Source of the DNA: CAWIMX01 sp963792785
GTDB taxonomy: Bacteria > Acidobacteriota > Vicinamibacteria > Vicinamibacterales > CAVVIG01
NCBI GenBank assembly: GCA_963792785.1
Contig: CAWBXO010000002.1
Location: 310,001-374,000, forward strand
Length of the DNA stretch: 64,000 bases
Reading direction: 5' to 3'
Shown here piece by piece: positions 52,918-61,751 of the stretch. Under the pieces are notes generated by a model, which worked only from the letters and a program-made list of their open reading frames with translations, was not told where the DNA came from and searched no databases. The first letter of the stretch is position 1. Each line of letters begins with the position of its first letter. The translations under genes and the position numbers were made by a program.

Positions 52918-53652
52918 ATGGCGCAGAGCATCCGGATCGCCACCTACAACATCCACAAGGGCCGCGGCATGGACGGCCGGATCCGGATCGAGCGGATTCT
53001 GAACGTCCTCCGCGACATCGACGCCGACATCGTCGCCCTGCAGGAAGTGATGGTGAACACGCTCGGGCGGTCCCAGGCCGACCAGGCGCAGTTCCTCGCC
53101 GACGAGCTCGGCTACTCGTACCACTTCGCCGAAAACCGGCTGCACCGCCTTGGCTGGTTCGGCAACATGACCCTGAGCCGCTGGCCGATCCAGTCGGCGC
53201 AGCGGATCGATCTCAGCGTCGCGGGCCGGCGGCCCCGAGGCGCGCTGCGGACGGACATCCGCGTGGACCGCATGATGCTGCACGTCTTCAACGTGCACCT
53301 CGGCACCGCGATGCGCGAGCGCGCGGCGCAGGCGAAGCTGATCGACGAGCGCCTGCTGAAGATGCTCGACATCTCCGGCTATCGCGTGGTGCTGGGTGAC
53401 TTCAACGACTGGAACCACGGCCTCGTCACGCAGACGCTGCGGCAGGAGTTCAACCTGACCGACCTCGCGCAGCACCTGCCGCGCACGCGCGCCTATCCCG
53501 CGATCCTGCCGCTCCTGCACCTGGATCACGTCTACCTCGACCAACACCTGAAGATCGAGAAAGCACAGTTCCACCGCACGCGACGATCGCTCATCGCGTC
53601 CGATCACATGCCCCTGGTTGTCGACGTCGTGCCGTCACCCCGGAAGGGCTGA
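52918..53652 (+). CDS. endonuclease/exonuclease/phosphatase family hydrolase
   Basis: 244 aa EEP fold. Motifs in order: IATYNIHKGRG (catalytic Asn), IVALQEVM (Glu), FNVHLGTAM (His), VVLGDFNDWNHG (Asp/Asn) and LIASDHMPLVVDVV (Asp-His). No signal peptide, so cytosolic. Substrate could be DNA, lipid or a phosphodiester. Confidence 0.92.
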   Translation: MAQSIRIATYNIHKGRGMDGRIRIERILNVLRDIDADIVALQEVMVNTLGRSQADQAQFLADELGYSYHFAENRLHRLGWFGNMTLSRWPIQSAQRIDLSVAGRRPRGALRTDIRVDRMMLHVFNVHLGTAMRERAAQAKLIDERLLKMLDISGYRVVLGDFNDWNHGLVTQTLRQEFNLTDLAQHLPRTRAYPAILPLLHLDHVYLDQHLKIEKAQFHRTRRSLIASDHMPLVVDVVPSPRKG

Positions 53653-53663
53653 CGGGCCGGGCG

Positions 53664-55100
53664 CTACCGGCGCGGAAGGGTGCGGCGCTGAACCGCGGCG
53701 GCCAGAGCCTGCCGCACGTGGGCGGCATAGGCCTGCTGGAGCACGGGCAGATCGGCTGGATTGGCCGCGACGACGCGGAGGCCCGCGCTGCCCATTTCGT
53801 CGGTGGATTCCTCGCCCCAGGTCACGCGCTGCGGGGGATGGCTCGGGTTGCGCCGATTGCCGGCCGAGTTGTCGTAGGTGATCGTCACGTCGAGCCGCGT
53901 GCCGCGGGGCAGCGTGACGAAGTCCTGGTAGAGGTACTGCTCCTGCCACGAGAAATCCCAGTCGGGAATGTCGAGCAGCGTCTTCACCGAGCCGTCGGGG
54001 AACGTCGCCGTGAGCGTGAAGTGCTTCGCGAGGTAGTGCGCGTGCGCCCCGGCGCCCCACGCCTTCACGTCGACCGGCAGCACGAACGAATCGGTGATCG
54101 TGTAGCGATCGTCGCCGGCGGGGATGTCAATGCCCGCGAGCGCGCCGAAGATCGGCGGGAGCTGGATGCCGGTGAATTCTTCCTTCGGAGGCCCGGGGGC
54201 GAAATAGAGACCGACCGTCGACGCCTCGTGCGCCTCGGTGCCCGACGGGTGAAAATGCGTCGACAGCAGGAGATCCGAACCCTTTGGCACGAAGTACGCG
54301 AGGCCGTCAGGCAGCTCGATCGCGCGCCCGCCGACGGCCCACCCGCCGATGCTGCTCGTCGCCTGCTGCTCGCCGGCGCCCGCGGCCGCGCCGCGGCCGC
54401 GGGCCGCACCGCCACGGAGTCCGCCACCGCGAAGCCCCGCGCCCAGCCCGCCGCCCATGCCGCCCGCGAAGCCGGGCGTCGCGTCGAGCGCGTCCCGATC
54501 GCGCGACGCGCTGGTCGGATCCACGAAGAAGAGGCTGTGGTGGACGACCGACCGCGCCTGCGGCCGGAAGTCGATCGCGCGGACCCACGCGTCGTGGTCG
54601 AGGTTCAGCGGGAGGACGAACGTCCGATAGATGTCCGGGCCCGCCGCTGGCACGTCGAACGGCTCGGGCATCGATACGACGAGGTCGGGCGGCCCGAGCT
54701 GCCACCCATCGGTGAACGCCGGCAGCGGCGGCAGCTTCGCGCGATCGCCCTCGAGCATGCCGTCGGCCACCCACTGGCGGAGGGTCGCAATCTGCGCGTC
54801 CGTGAGGTGCCGCTCGTGGGCGAACGGATAGTCGCTCGACGGCTTCCACGGCGGCATCACGCGCGAGGCCACGACCTCGGCGATGTGCCGGCCCATCGGA
54901 CGGACCTCGGCGTAGCTCGTGAGCGCGAACGGCGCGGCCTCGCCGGGACGATGGCACGTCGCGCACTCCTTGAACACGATCGGCGCCACGTCCTCGCTGA
55001 ACGTGACGGGACGATCGGCCGCGCGCAGCGGCGCATCCGCGGGCACCAGGGCGCCCACCGTGAGGATCGCCGCCGCGGCCGCCAACCGGCTCTTCGTCAT
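53664..55100 (-). CDS. cytochrome c-PHM-like copper monooxygenase fusion, copy 2
   Basis: 478 aa paralog of the protein at 44.3 kb. Signal peptide, heme site CATCH (in FKECATCHRPG), then the copper core with His pair in SVVHHSLFFVDP, His in STHFHPSGTEAHE, HxH in GAHAHYLAKHF and Met in STDEMGSAGL. It differs by a Gly/Arg/Ala-rich insert (about residues 220-260) after the first copper site. No PAL-like neighbour. Convergent with the EEP gene (11 bp). Start ATG 55100; a TAAGAT box lies about 25 bp upstream. Confidence 0.82.
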   Translation of the reverse strand: MTKSRLAAAAAILTVGALVPADAPLRAADRPVTFSEDVAPIVFKECATCHRPGEAAPFALTSYAEVRPMGRHIAEVVASRVMPPWKPSSDYPFAHERHLTDAQIATLRQWVADGMLEGDRAKLPPLPAFTDGWQLGPPDLVVSMPEPFDVPAAGPDIYRTFVLPLNLDHDAWVRAIDFRPQARSVVHHSLFFVDPTSASRDRDALDATPGFAGGMGGGLGAGLRGGGLRGGAARGRGAAAGAGEQQATSSIGGWAVGGRAIELPDGLAYFVPKGSDLLLSTHFHPSGTEAHEASTVGLYFAPGPPKEEFTGIQLPPIFGALAGIDIPAGDDRYTITDSFVLPVDVKAWGAGAHAHYLAKHFTLTATFPDGSVKTLLDIPDWDFSWQEQYLYQDFVTLPRGTRLDVTITYDNSAGNRRNPSHPPQRVTWGEESTDEMGSAGLRVVAANPADLPVLQQAYAAHVRQALAAAVQRRTLPRR

Positions 55101-55199
55101 GTTGTCTTGGAGTGAGATCCTGATCTTAGCATCCGCCCGCGCGCCAGACTGGTTTTTTGTCGCCACCCTTCCCATAATCCCGGCCATGGGAGGCGCGCC

Positions 55200-55931
55200 T
55201 TGGACCTCGAAGTGAACGGCATTCGCCTGCGCTACGAAACGGCCGGCTCGGGACGGCCGCTGCTCTGGATTTCCGGCTTCATGGGTGTCGGCGCGGACTG
55301 GCGCTACCTCTTCGACGAGCCGCCGGCGGGGTATCAGCTGATCGCGCCGGACCTGCGCGGCCATGGAGGCTCGACCGCGCCCGACGGCCCCTTTCTCTTC
55401 ACGGAAGCCGCGCGCGACGTGCTCGGGCTGCTCGATCACCTGGGCGTCCGCGGGGTGAAGGCGATCGGTCTGAGCGGCGGTGGCATCACGCTGCTGCACA
55501 TGGCGACGCTGGAGCCCGACGCCATCGACGCGATGATCGTGATCAGCGCGCCGCCCCACTTCCCGGAACCGGCGCGCGCGCTGCAGCGGCAGATGTCGGA
55601 AGCCTCGCTCGGCGACGCGGAGCTGGCCCGCCTGCGCGCGCGCCATCCCGGCGGCGACGCGCAGGTCGCGCGCCTGCTCGCGCACGCGCGCGGCCTCGCC
55701 GACACCCCGAACGACGTGGATTTCACCGCGGACGCGCTGGCGCGCATCACGGCACGGACGCTCGTCGTGTTCGGCGATCGCGATCCGCTGTACCCGGTGT
55801 CGCTGGCCTTCGACCTGCACGCCGGGATTCCGCGGTCGCGCCTCTGGGTCGTGCCCGGCGGCGGTCACGGGCCGATCTTCGGCGAGCACCGGGCGCGCTT
55901 TACGGAGACGGCGCTGGCGTTTCTGGAGTAG
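55200..55931 (+). CDS. alpha/beta hydrolase
   Basis: 243 aa. Oxyanion WISGFMGVG, LRGHGGST, nucleophile elbow GLSGGG (Ser about 93), Asp in FGDRDPLYP and His in PGGGHGP. Cytosolic esterase or hydrolase, substrate unknown. TTG start at 55200 supported by GGAGG seven bases upstream and a CATAAT box; its ATG 16 bases earlier is out of frame. Confidence 0.9.
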   Translation: MDLEVNGIRLRYETAGSGRPLLWISGFMGVGADWRYLFDEPPAGYQLIAPDLRGHGGSTAPDGPFLFTEAARDVLGLLDHLGVRGVKAIGLSGGGITLLHMATLEPDAIDAMIVISAPPHFPEPARALQRQMSEASLGDAELARLRARHPGGDAQVARLLAHARGLADTPNDVDFTADALARITARTLVVFGDRDPLYPVSLAFDLHAGIPRSRLWVVPGGGHGPIFGEHRARFTETALAFLE

Positions 55932-56408
55932 CTATTTCCACGCGCCGAGCTGGCGGCGCAGCGCGACGATCTGTCCGACGTGATACGCGGTGTGGTCCGC
56001 CACGAGCAGGATCTCGCGCAGGTAGGTCTGCCCGGTGCCGTTCGGCACCGCGGTCAGGAGATCGGTCGACGGGTTGCGCACGAGCCGCTGCAGCGCGCGG
56101 CGATCGCGCCGGTAGGTGGCGACCGATCGCCCCCACGCCGCCGCGCTCGACGGCCGCGGCGCCTTCGGCCAGTACTGCGCCGGCCAGGTCTTCTCCTTGT
56201 ACGTCCGGCTGACGCAGAACTCGAGAACGTCGGCCTGCGCGATGCGGATGTGCTCGACGATCTGCCAGGCCGAGTACTCCCAGCCAGCGGGAACCGTGCC
56301 GCGAAGTTTGGGGGGCAGGCCGCGGATCGCGGCGTCGAAATCGGCGTGTGCGTCGCGCCACGCGAGCAGCTCGGAAAGCTGCCCGCGCAGCGCGTGGGTC
56401 TCGTGCAT
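55932..56408 (-). CDS. DinB family protein
   Basis: 158 aa four-helix bundle with metal histidines in WQIVEHIRIAQ, and the pair in ADHTAYHVGQIVALR near the C-terminus. DinB-like proteins often act as thiol-dependent transferases. Stops directly abut the alpha/beta hydrolase stop with no gap. Confidence 0.88.
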   Translation of the reverse strand: MHETHALRGQLSELLAWRDAHADFDAAIRGLPPKLRGTVPAGWEYSAWQIVEHIRIAQADVLEFCVSRTYKEKTWPAQYWPKAPRPSSAAAWGRSVATYRRDRRALQRLVRNPSTDLLTAVPNGTGQTYLREILLVADHTAYHVGQIVALRRQLGAWK

Positions 56409-56418
56409 GCGCCCGCAG

Positions 56419-57519
56419 CTAACGCTGCTGCGAGGCGCCTTCCTTGGCGGCGGCGGCGTCGGCTTCCTGCACACGAGCGCCGCGGAGCACGCCCGCGAGC
56501 GCGTAGTTGCCCTCGTGGCAGGCGTACTCGTAGATCTTCTCGCTGGACTTCACCCACGGATACTCGCCCGTCCACGACTGATCCCACGTGCTCGGATCGT
56601 CGATCGTGAAGCGGTAGAGCACGTCGCCGTTGGGCTGCTTGGTGAAGCGCTCGATCACGTGCATGTTCTCGCTCGCGCCCTGGAACTGCGTCTTGTCCGT
56701 GAAGTTCGTCGTGTCGACGACGAGCGTCTCGCCTTCCCAGTGGCCGACCGAGTCGCCCATCCAGCTCCGGATGGTCGCCGGCAGGTGCTGCGCGTTCATG
56801 CGCACCACGCGCGCGTCATGAATCATTTCATTGAGGATCATGACGTTGTCGCCGGTCTGCACGATCTGCTTCAGGTTGTTGTAGAAGTAGTCCGGCAGCG
56901 CGGGCGGACCCGACGTGGATCCGAACCCGAGCAGGCACCGCTCGGAGAGCGGACGCGACTCGGGGTTGTCGAACGCTCCCGGAGGGCCGCCGCGGCTGCT
57001 CTCCGACGCGCCCGGATCGACGCGGCCCAGCCGGAGCCTCGCGTTGCGCTGCCGCGCCTCGGGCTTCATCTGCGGCACGTGGCCGTTGTCGGGATCGACG
57101 ACGAGCGAGCTGTGTTTGACGCCGTCGACGGTGATGACCTTGGTGCCTTCCGAGAGCCAGAAGCGGTTGTAGCCGCCGACCGTGCCGCCGCCCGCGAGTT
57201 CGAGGAACTCCAGGTACGACTTCGGCCGCGTCTGATCGCCGCCGGCCGGCGGCGCGTCGCGGTTCGGGTCGAGCGGCTCGCCCTCCTGCACGTTGCGCTG
57301 CGCCTCGTAGGCTTCGAGCGCCTTGGCCTGCTGATCGGTCAACACCAGGCTGTCGACGCCCTGGGGCCGCTCGAGCGGTGTAATCGTTTCGACGTTATAG
57401 GTGCCCGACAGGTCGGGGTGCGACTGCGCCGCGAGCGGGACCGTCTGGACGAGCGCCACCACGGCCAATCCGGCCGCCAGGGCGAGCGATCCGGCCAACG
57501 ACAGCGTGCGATTGCGCAT
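56419..57519 (-). CDS. secreted protein of an acidobacterial family, unknown
   Basis: 366 aa. Signal peptide (LALAAGLAVVALVQTVPLAA). Mature part carries VPQMKPEARQR, SERCLLGFGS, DARVVRMNAQHLP, IRSWMGDSVGHWEGETLVVD, ENMHVIERFTK and STWDQSWTGEYPW. I recognise this as a common secreted acidobacterial family without knowing its function. Strong SD AAGGAGAG. Ten bases upstream of dinB, likely one operon. Confidence 0.8.
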   Translation of the reverse strand: MRNRTLSLAGSLALAAGLAVVALVQTVPLAAQSHPDLSGTYNVETITPLERPQGVDSLVLTDQQAKALEAYEAQRNVQEGEPLDPNRDAPPAGGDQTRPKSYLEFLELAGGGTVGGYNRFWLSEGTKVITVDGVKHSSLVVDPDNGHVPQMKPEARQRNARLRLGRVDPGASESSRGGPPGAFDNPESRPLSERCLLGFGSTSGPPALPDYFYNNLKQIVQTGDNVMILNEMIHDARVVRMNAQHLPATIRSWMGDSVGHWEGETLVVDTTNFTDKTQFQGASENMHVIERFTKQPNGDVLYRFTIDDPSTWDQSWTGEYPWVKSSEKIYEYACHEGNYALAGVLRGARVQEADAAAAKEGASQQR

Positions 57520-57555
57520 GGGCTCTCCTTCCAAATCGACCCTTTATTCTACTGT

Positions 57556-57906
57556 CTATTCGCGCCGGAAGGCTGCGTCAATGTAGTCCTCCCCCACCGG
57601 CATCGGCGCGTAGGGTCGCCCCTCGGCGATTGCCGTTTTGTGAAAATCCACGACCGCATGGGGACTCAGAAACAGGAACGCTTCGAGGGCCAGGACGAGG
57701 ATCCCGAGGTCGTCCAACTGGCCGATGATCGGCAGGAAATCGGGGGCGAAATCGATCGGCGAGACCAGGTACACCAGAGCCGCCACGGGAATGGCTTTCG
57801 CGAGCAGCGAGACCCGGGGCTCCCGCAGCAGGCGCGTGCTCAGCCGTATCCTCTGTACGGCGGTCCGCAGCAGCGAGGGACGGGCAAGCCACGACATGCG
57901 GGCCAT
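57556..57906 (-). CDS. DUF1232 (YkvA) membrane protein
   Basis: 116 aa. Core ALVYLVSPIDFAPDFLPIIG is the DUF1232 signature, followed by a second helix GILVLALEAFLFLSP. Function unknown. Start at MARMSW; the longer frame is Arg-rich with no support. Confidence 0.9.
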   Translation of the reverse strand: MARMSWLARPSLLRTAVQRIRLSTRLLREPRVSLLAKAIPVAALVYLVSPIDFAPDFLPIIGQLDDLGILVLALEAFLFLSPHAVVDFHKTAIAEGRPYAPMPVGEDYIDAAFRRE

Positions 57907-57971
57907 CGCTCTGATTCTACGCCCCGCGGGACACGCAGGCGGGGGTATCGTACGGCTCGAGCGAGCAGCGA

Positions 57972-58289
57972 ATGCCCCGAGCGAAGACCGTGACACGCGA
58001 CAAGCCGGCGGGTCACCATTCCGTCTACGTCGTCTACCTCCAGAACCCCAAGGGCGACGGACGGGCAGGCTACTACGTCGGGATGACCGGCCTCTCACCC
58101 GAGCGGCGGTTCGAGAACCACAAGGCCGGCGTGAAGGCGGCGCGGGTGGTGAAGAAGCACGGCGTGCGCCTGGTGCCGAAGCTCTACAAGCACCTCAACC
58201 CGATGCCCTACCGGACGGCGCAGGCGATGGAAGTCACGCTGGCCGACAGCCTGCGCAAGCGCGGCTATCAGGTCTTCGGAGGACACTAG
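57972..58289 (+). CDS. GIY-YIG-like nuclease domain protein
   Basis: 105 aa. HHSVYVVYLQNPKG (GIY-like), GYYVGMTGLSPERRFENHKA (YVG with the conserved Arg) and YRTAQAMEVTLADSLRKRG (catalytic Glu candidate). A lone GIY-YIG fold, size typical of UvrC-like nuclease domains or stray homing fragments. Basic protein. Not near any obvious mobile element. Confidence 0.75.
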   Translation: MPRAKTVTRDKPAGHHSVYVVYLQNPKGDGRAGYYVGMTGLSPERRFENHKAGVKAARVVKKHGVRLVPKLYKHLNPMPYRTAQAMEVTLADSLRKRGYQVFGGH

Positions 58290-58294
58290 GGGTA

Positions 58295-58336
58295 GTCGCA
58301 AGTCACAAGTCACAAGTCGCAAGTCACTAGTCACTA
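58295..58336. repeat. six 7-bp tandem units
   Basis: GTCGCAA, GTCACAA, GTCACAA, GTCGCAA, GTCACTA, GTCACTA between convergent GIY-YIG and lemA genes; the last unit includes the lemA stop. No complementary arm seen. Confidence 0.8.
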
Positions 58337-58855
58337 GTCAGCTTTAAAGAATTCCGCGGACGCGAAGCCGAACGTCTTCGCGATGATGAGGCCCGGGAAG
58401 CTCTCCACCTTCACGTTGTAGATCTCGACGGCGCCGTTGTAGTAGTTCCGCGCGTAGGCGATCAGGTTCTCGGTCTCGGCCAGGTCGCGCTGGAGCTGCG
58501 CGAAGCGCTCGTTCGCCTTGAGGTCGGGATACGCTTCGGCGACGGCGAAGAACCGCTGGAGCGCGCCCGTCAGCGCCGCGTCGGCCCGCGCGGCGACACC
58601 CGGCGTGGCCGCGGCGCCGAGCGTCGCCCGCGCCTCGGTGAGCCGCACCATCGTGCCGCGCTCGTAGTCGGCGTAGCCTCGCACGGCCTCCACGAGGTTC
58701 GGGATCAGCGACGCGCGGCGCTTCAGCTGCACGTCGACCGCCGCCCAGCCCTCGCGCACGTGCTGACGCGCGCCCACCAGGCCGTTGTACAGAATGATGA
58801 CGGCGAGCGCCGCCCCAACGAGAACAACGATGAGCACGGCGTCGATGGCCGTCAC
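58334..58855 (-). CDS. LemA family protein
   Basis: 173 aa. One N-terminal helix (AVLIVVLVGAALAVIILYNG), then LVGARQHVREGWAAVDVQLKR, RRASLIPNLVEAVRGYADYE, and NYYNGAVEIYNVKVESFPG typical of LemA. GTG start overlaps the stop of the DUF2207 gene (GTGA). The LemA/DUF2207 pair is widespread, membrane-associated and of unclear role. Confidence 0.93.
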   Translation of the reverse strand: MTAIDAVLIVVLVGAALAVIILYNGLVGARQHVREGWAAVDVQLKRRASLIPNLVEAVRGYADYERGTMVRLTEARATLGAAATPGVAARADAALTGALQRFFAVAEAYPDLKANERFAQLQRDLAETENLIAYARNYYNGAVEIYNVKVESFPGLIIAKTFGFASAEFFKAD

Positions 58856-60643
58856 CAGCTGCCGCCTCCGCCGCCTCCGCCCCCGCCGCCCGACGATCCG
58901 CCGCTGAACCCGCTGCCGCCCGATCCGCCGGGCGTCGAGGCAATGGCCGTCGACACCGACGAGGAGAACGTCGTCATGTGCGTCGAGAACGCCGCGGCGT
59001 CGAACGGCGTTCTGCCGACGTACCACCCCGCCGTTGCCTTCTGGATGTCGAGATCCTTGAAGGCGTGGGCCCACTTCTCGACCGCTTTCAAGGCGACCGC
59101 GTACCCCAGATAGTCGGTGAACAGGTTCTGCCGCTCGGCGAACGCAGCCTGGTGCTTCTCCGCCGTGTTGATGTAGCGCGCGAACCCGAGCGCACGCCGC
59201 GTGACCTCACGGCCCGCGGCGGTGCGCCTCGGCATCGCGCCGGCGATGAACGCCAGCAGCAGCCCGGCCGCCGCCACCGGCAGCGCGACGAGCCCCGCGC
59301 CCCACCGGCTGCCGAGCGCGATCGTCAGGCCGACGCCCGCCACGAGAAGCAGGATGCCCAGGGCCCGCCACGCGCCGCGAACCGTGCTCGGCTTCTTCGG
59401 AAACCATTTGCGCTCCAGCGGCGTCCCGATACAGCGCCTGCTTCGCCTTCTCCAGATCCTTGTAAAAGCTGTTGCGGATGTCCGACAGGTTCCGCTGCTT
59501 CTTCGCCGAGTCGCCGAACAGGCCGTTGAGCACGATCCGCTCGTACTCGAGCAGCGCCTTGTCGCTGTCGATCAGCCGCTCGAGCCGGTAGTCGGGCTTG
59601 CTGAACCACGAGATGATGCTCGACTTCGGCAACTCCGTGATCTTCAGATAGCCGCGCACGGCCAGATCGATGATCGTGGCCGTCACGTCCAGCGTGTCCG
59701 CCCGCTCGTCGAACAGCAAGCCCATCTGCCCGGGCCGGATGCCGTCGGGCGGCTCGAATTCGACCGCCACCGGCTCCGACGCGAACAGGGGCACGCGCTC
59801 GTCCGTCACGTCCTGCGCCAGGTGGTAGATCGAGGTGTAGCGGCGGTCCCGCCCGATGCGCCACCAGAGTGTGCCGATGCCCCCCACGGCGGCCACCAGG
59901 CCGATCAGCATCAGGTTCACGTAGAGCGGCGTGCGGTCGAAGAAGTGGAACAGGTCGCGCGGCCGCGCCGACAGGATCGGCGCCGGCTCCGGCACCGCGC
60001 CCTTGCGAAGCGCCGTCACGATCGTCATCTGCTCGCCTTCCTCGAGCGGACGCGTCGCCGTGAACGTCGCCTCGCCTCCGGCGAACGCGGCGTCGCACGG
60101 CTCGGTCGATCCGGAGCGCCCCTCGAAGCAGGTGACGCGCTGGATCGCGTCGCCCGGCGCCGTCACGTGGACGACGGCGTTCGACACGGTCACGGGCCAC
60201 GTGCCGGTCGCGTTCCAGTAGAGTTCGTCATGATCGCGGAACGCATTCAGCGCGCCGCGGAGCGTGTAGGCGATGCGGTACGTCTCTCGGCCCGAGATCG
60301 TCCGGTTGGGGTCGCCGATGCGGAATCGTGTCAGCGCGCCTTCCGTCGACGTCTTGACCTGATCCCGCCGGCCATCCGCGTTGGTCACGCCTCGCAGCCG
60401 GATGTCGTACCGCCGGTTCGTGGTCGCGTCGAACTGCTGTGTGCTGACGATGTCGCGGAAGATGCCGTGCTTGGCGATCCCGCGGAAGTCCACATCGAGC
60501 GCCTCATTGGCCTCGATGGATCCGTCGGCCTGGATGGCGAGCGCGAAGTCGAGCCGCTCGATCACCCACCCCTCGTCCGCGCGCAGCGGCGCGACGAGTA
60601 CAAGCAGGATCGACACCAGCCACAGGCGGCGCATGGGGGTCAT
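58852..60643 (-). CDS. DUF2207 membrane protein (one frameshift)
   Basis: About 597 aa after correction. Signal peptide, DUF2207 extracellular domain (GWVIERLDFALAIQADGSI, HGIFRDIVS, ELYWNATGTWPVTV), helix VNLMLIGLVAAVGGIGTL, a cytosolic region with TSIYHLAQDV, then two further helices and a Gly-rich Ser-Trp C-terminus (GGGGGGGSW), which often ends this family. An extra base at 59416 breaks the frame before ERKWFPKKPSTV. Forms a unit with lemA. Confidence 0.9.
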
Positions 60644-60647
60644 GGTA

Positions 60648-60677
60648 ATGCAGGAATGCGAAATGCAGGAATGCGAA
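60648..60677. repeat. two exact 15-bp units
   Basis: ATGCAGGAATGCGAA repeated head-to-tail in the 85 bp gap between the DUF2207 start and the SGNH stop. Subunit pattern GCAGGAAT/GCGAAAT. Confidence 0.75.
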
Positions 60678-60728
60678 AACGCTTCCTGTTCCTTGCCGTG
60701 CTCCGCTCCGTCGCCTGATCGCGGGGCC

Positions 60729-61751
60729 CTACTTCAACTCGAACTTGGCCTTGATCGCGTCGAGAAAGACCTCGGCCATCTTCTGGTAGCCGGCCTGGTT
60801 GGGGTGCAGCCCGTCGACGCCGATGAGCGTCGACTCCTGGCCCGCGAACACCTGGTGCATGTCGACGAGCGTGGCGCCCTGCTGGGCCGCGACGGTGATG
60901 ATCACGCCGTTCGCCTTGGAGATGTCGTCGACCCCGTCGTAGAAGTCGTACGCCCGGCAGCCGCCCTGCCGCTGCGGCAGGAGCGTCGACACGAACACCT
61001 CGGCGCCCCGCTCCTTCCCGTGCTTGATCATCGACCGCAGCCCGCCTTCGATATCGAAGAGCGCGGCTCCCTGCTTCGCGTTGATGTCGTTGATGCCCTC
61101 GAGCAGCAGCAGCACCTGCGGTTGCTGGCTCGCCAGCACGCCGCTCAGCCGGCCGTCCCCGGTCCCGATCGTCTCGCCGGCGACGCCCGCGTTGACGACG
61201 GTCGGTTTCTCCCCCGGGTAGCGGTCCTGCAGGAGCTGCTGGAGCCCGAGCGGGTACGGGGTAGCCGCCGTCTCATACGGGCCGAGCTGGAACGGGTTGA
61301 ACGGCGCCAGCGCGCCGCTCGGCGCGAAGAGGCACGCTTCGTGCACCGTGCCGGCGGTGATGCTGTCGCCGAACGCGAGGAACTTGGTCTTGCTGATGTG
61401 CGCCGCCTCGGTGACCTGCACGCTGAAGGAGCACGACGCCTGGCGCTGCTGGCCGTCCGTGGCGGTGCACGACACGTTCGTGGTGCCGACCGCGAAGCTC
61501 GTTCCGCTGTCGGCCGAGCAGGACGTCGTGACCGGCGTCGCGCCGCCGCTGACGGTCGGGCTGTTCCACGTCACCGTGAGCGGCGCGCTGTTCAGGGTCT
61601 GCTTCGTGATGTCGGCCGGGCACGCGATCGTCGGCGGATCCGTGGGCGGCACGATCACGACCGGGGTCGGCTTGGTCGGCGTGCCGCCGCAGGCGGCCGC
61701 CGCCGCGAGCACCGCCGAGACGAGCGCCGCCGGTCCGTATCGTTTGAGCAT
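60729..61751 (-). CDS. SGNH/GDSL hydrolase lipoprotein with HYR-like domain
   Basis: 340 aa. Lipobox AAAC (Cys about 20). N-terminal HYR-like module (about 35-110: IACPADITKQTLNSAPLTV, VSCTATDGQQRQASCSFSV). Then SGNH: block I FLAFGDSITAG, Gly in NAGVAGETI, Asn in LLEGINDI, Asp/His in VDGLHPNQAGY. Extracellular esterase. Its ATG shares one base with the serS stop (TGATG). Confidence 0.9.
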   Translation of the reverse strand: MLKRYGPAALVSAVLAAAAACGGTPTKPTPVVIVPPTDPPTIACPADITKQTLNSAPLTVTWNSPTVSGGATPVTTSCSADSGTSFAVGTTNVSCTATDGQQRQASCSFSVQVTEAAHISKTKFLAFGDSITAGTVHEACLFAPSGALAPFNPFQLGPYETAATPYPLGLQQLLQDRYPGEKPTVVNAGVAGETIGTGDGRLSGVLASQQPQVLLLLEGINDINAKQGAALFDIEGGLRSMIKHGKERGAEVFVSTLLPQRQGGCRAYDFYDGVDDISKANGVIITVAAQQGATLVDMHQVFAGQESTLIGVDGLHPNQAGYQKMAEVFLDAIKAKFELK

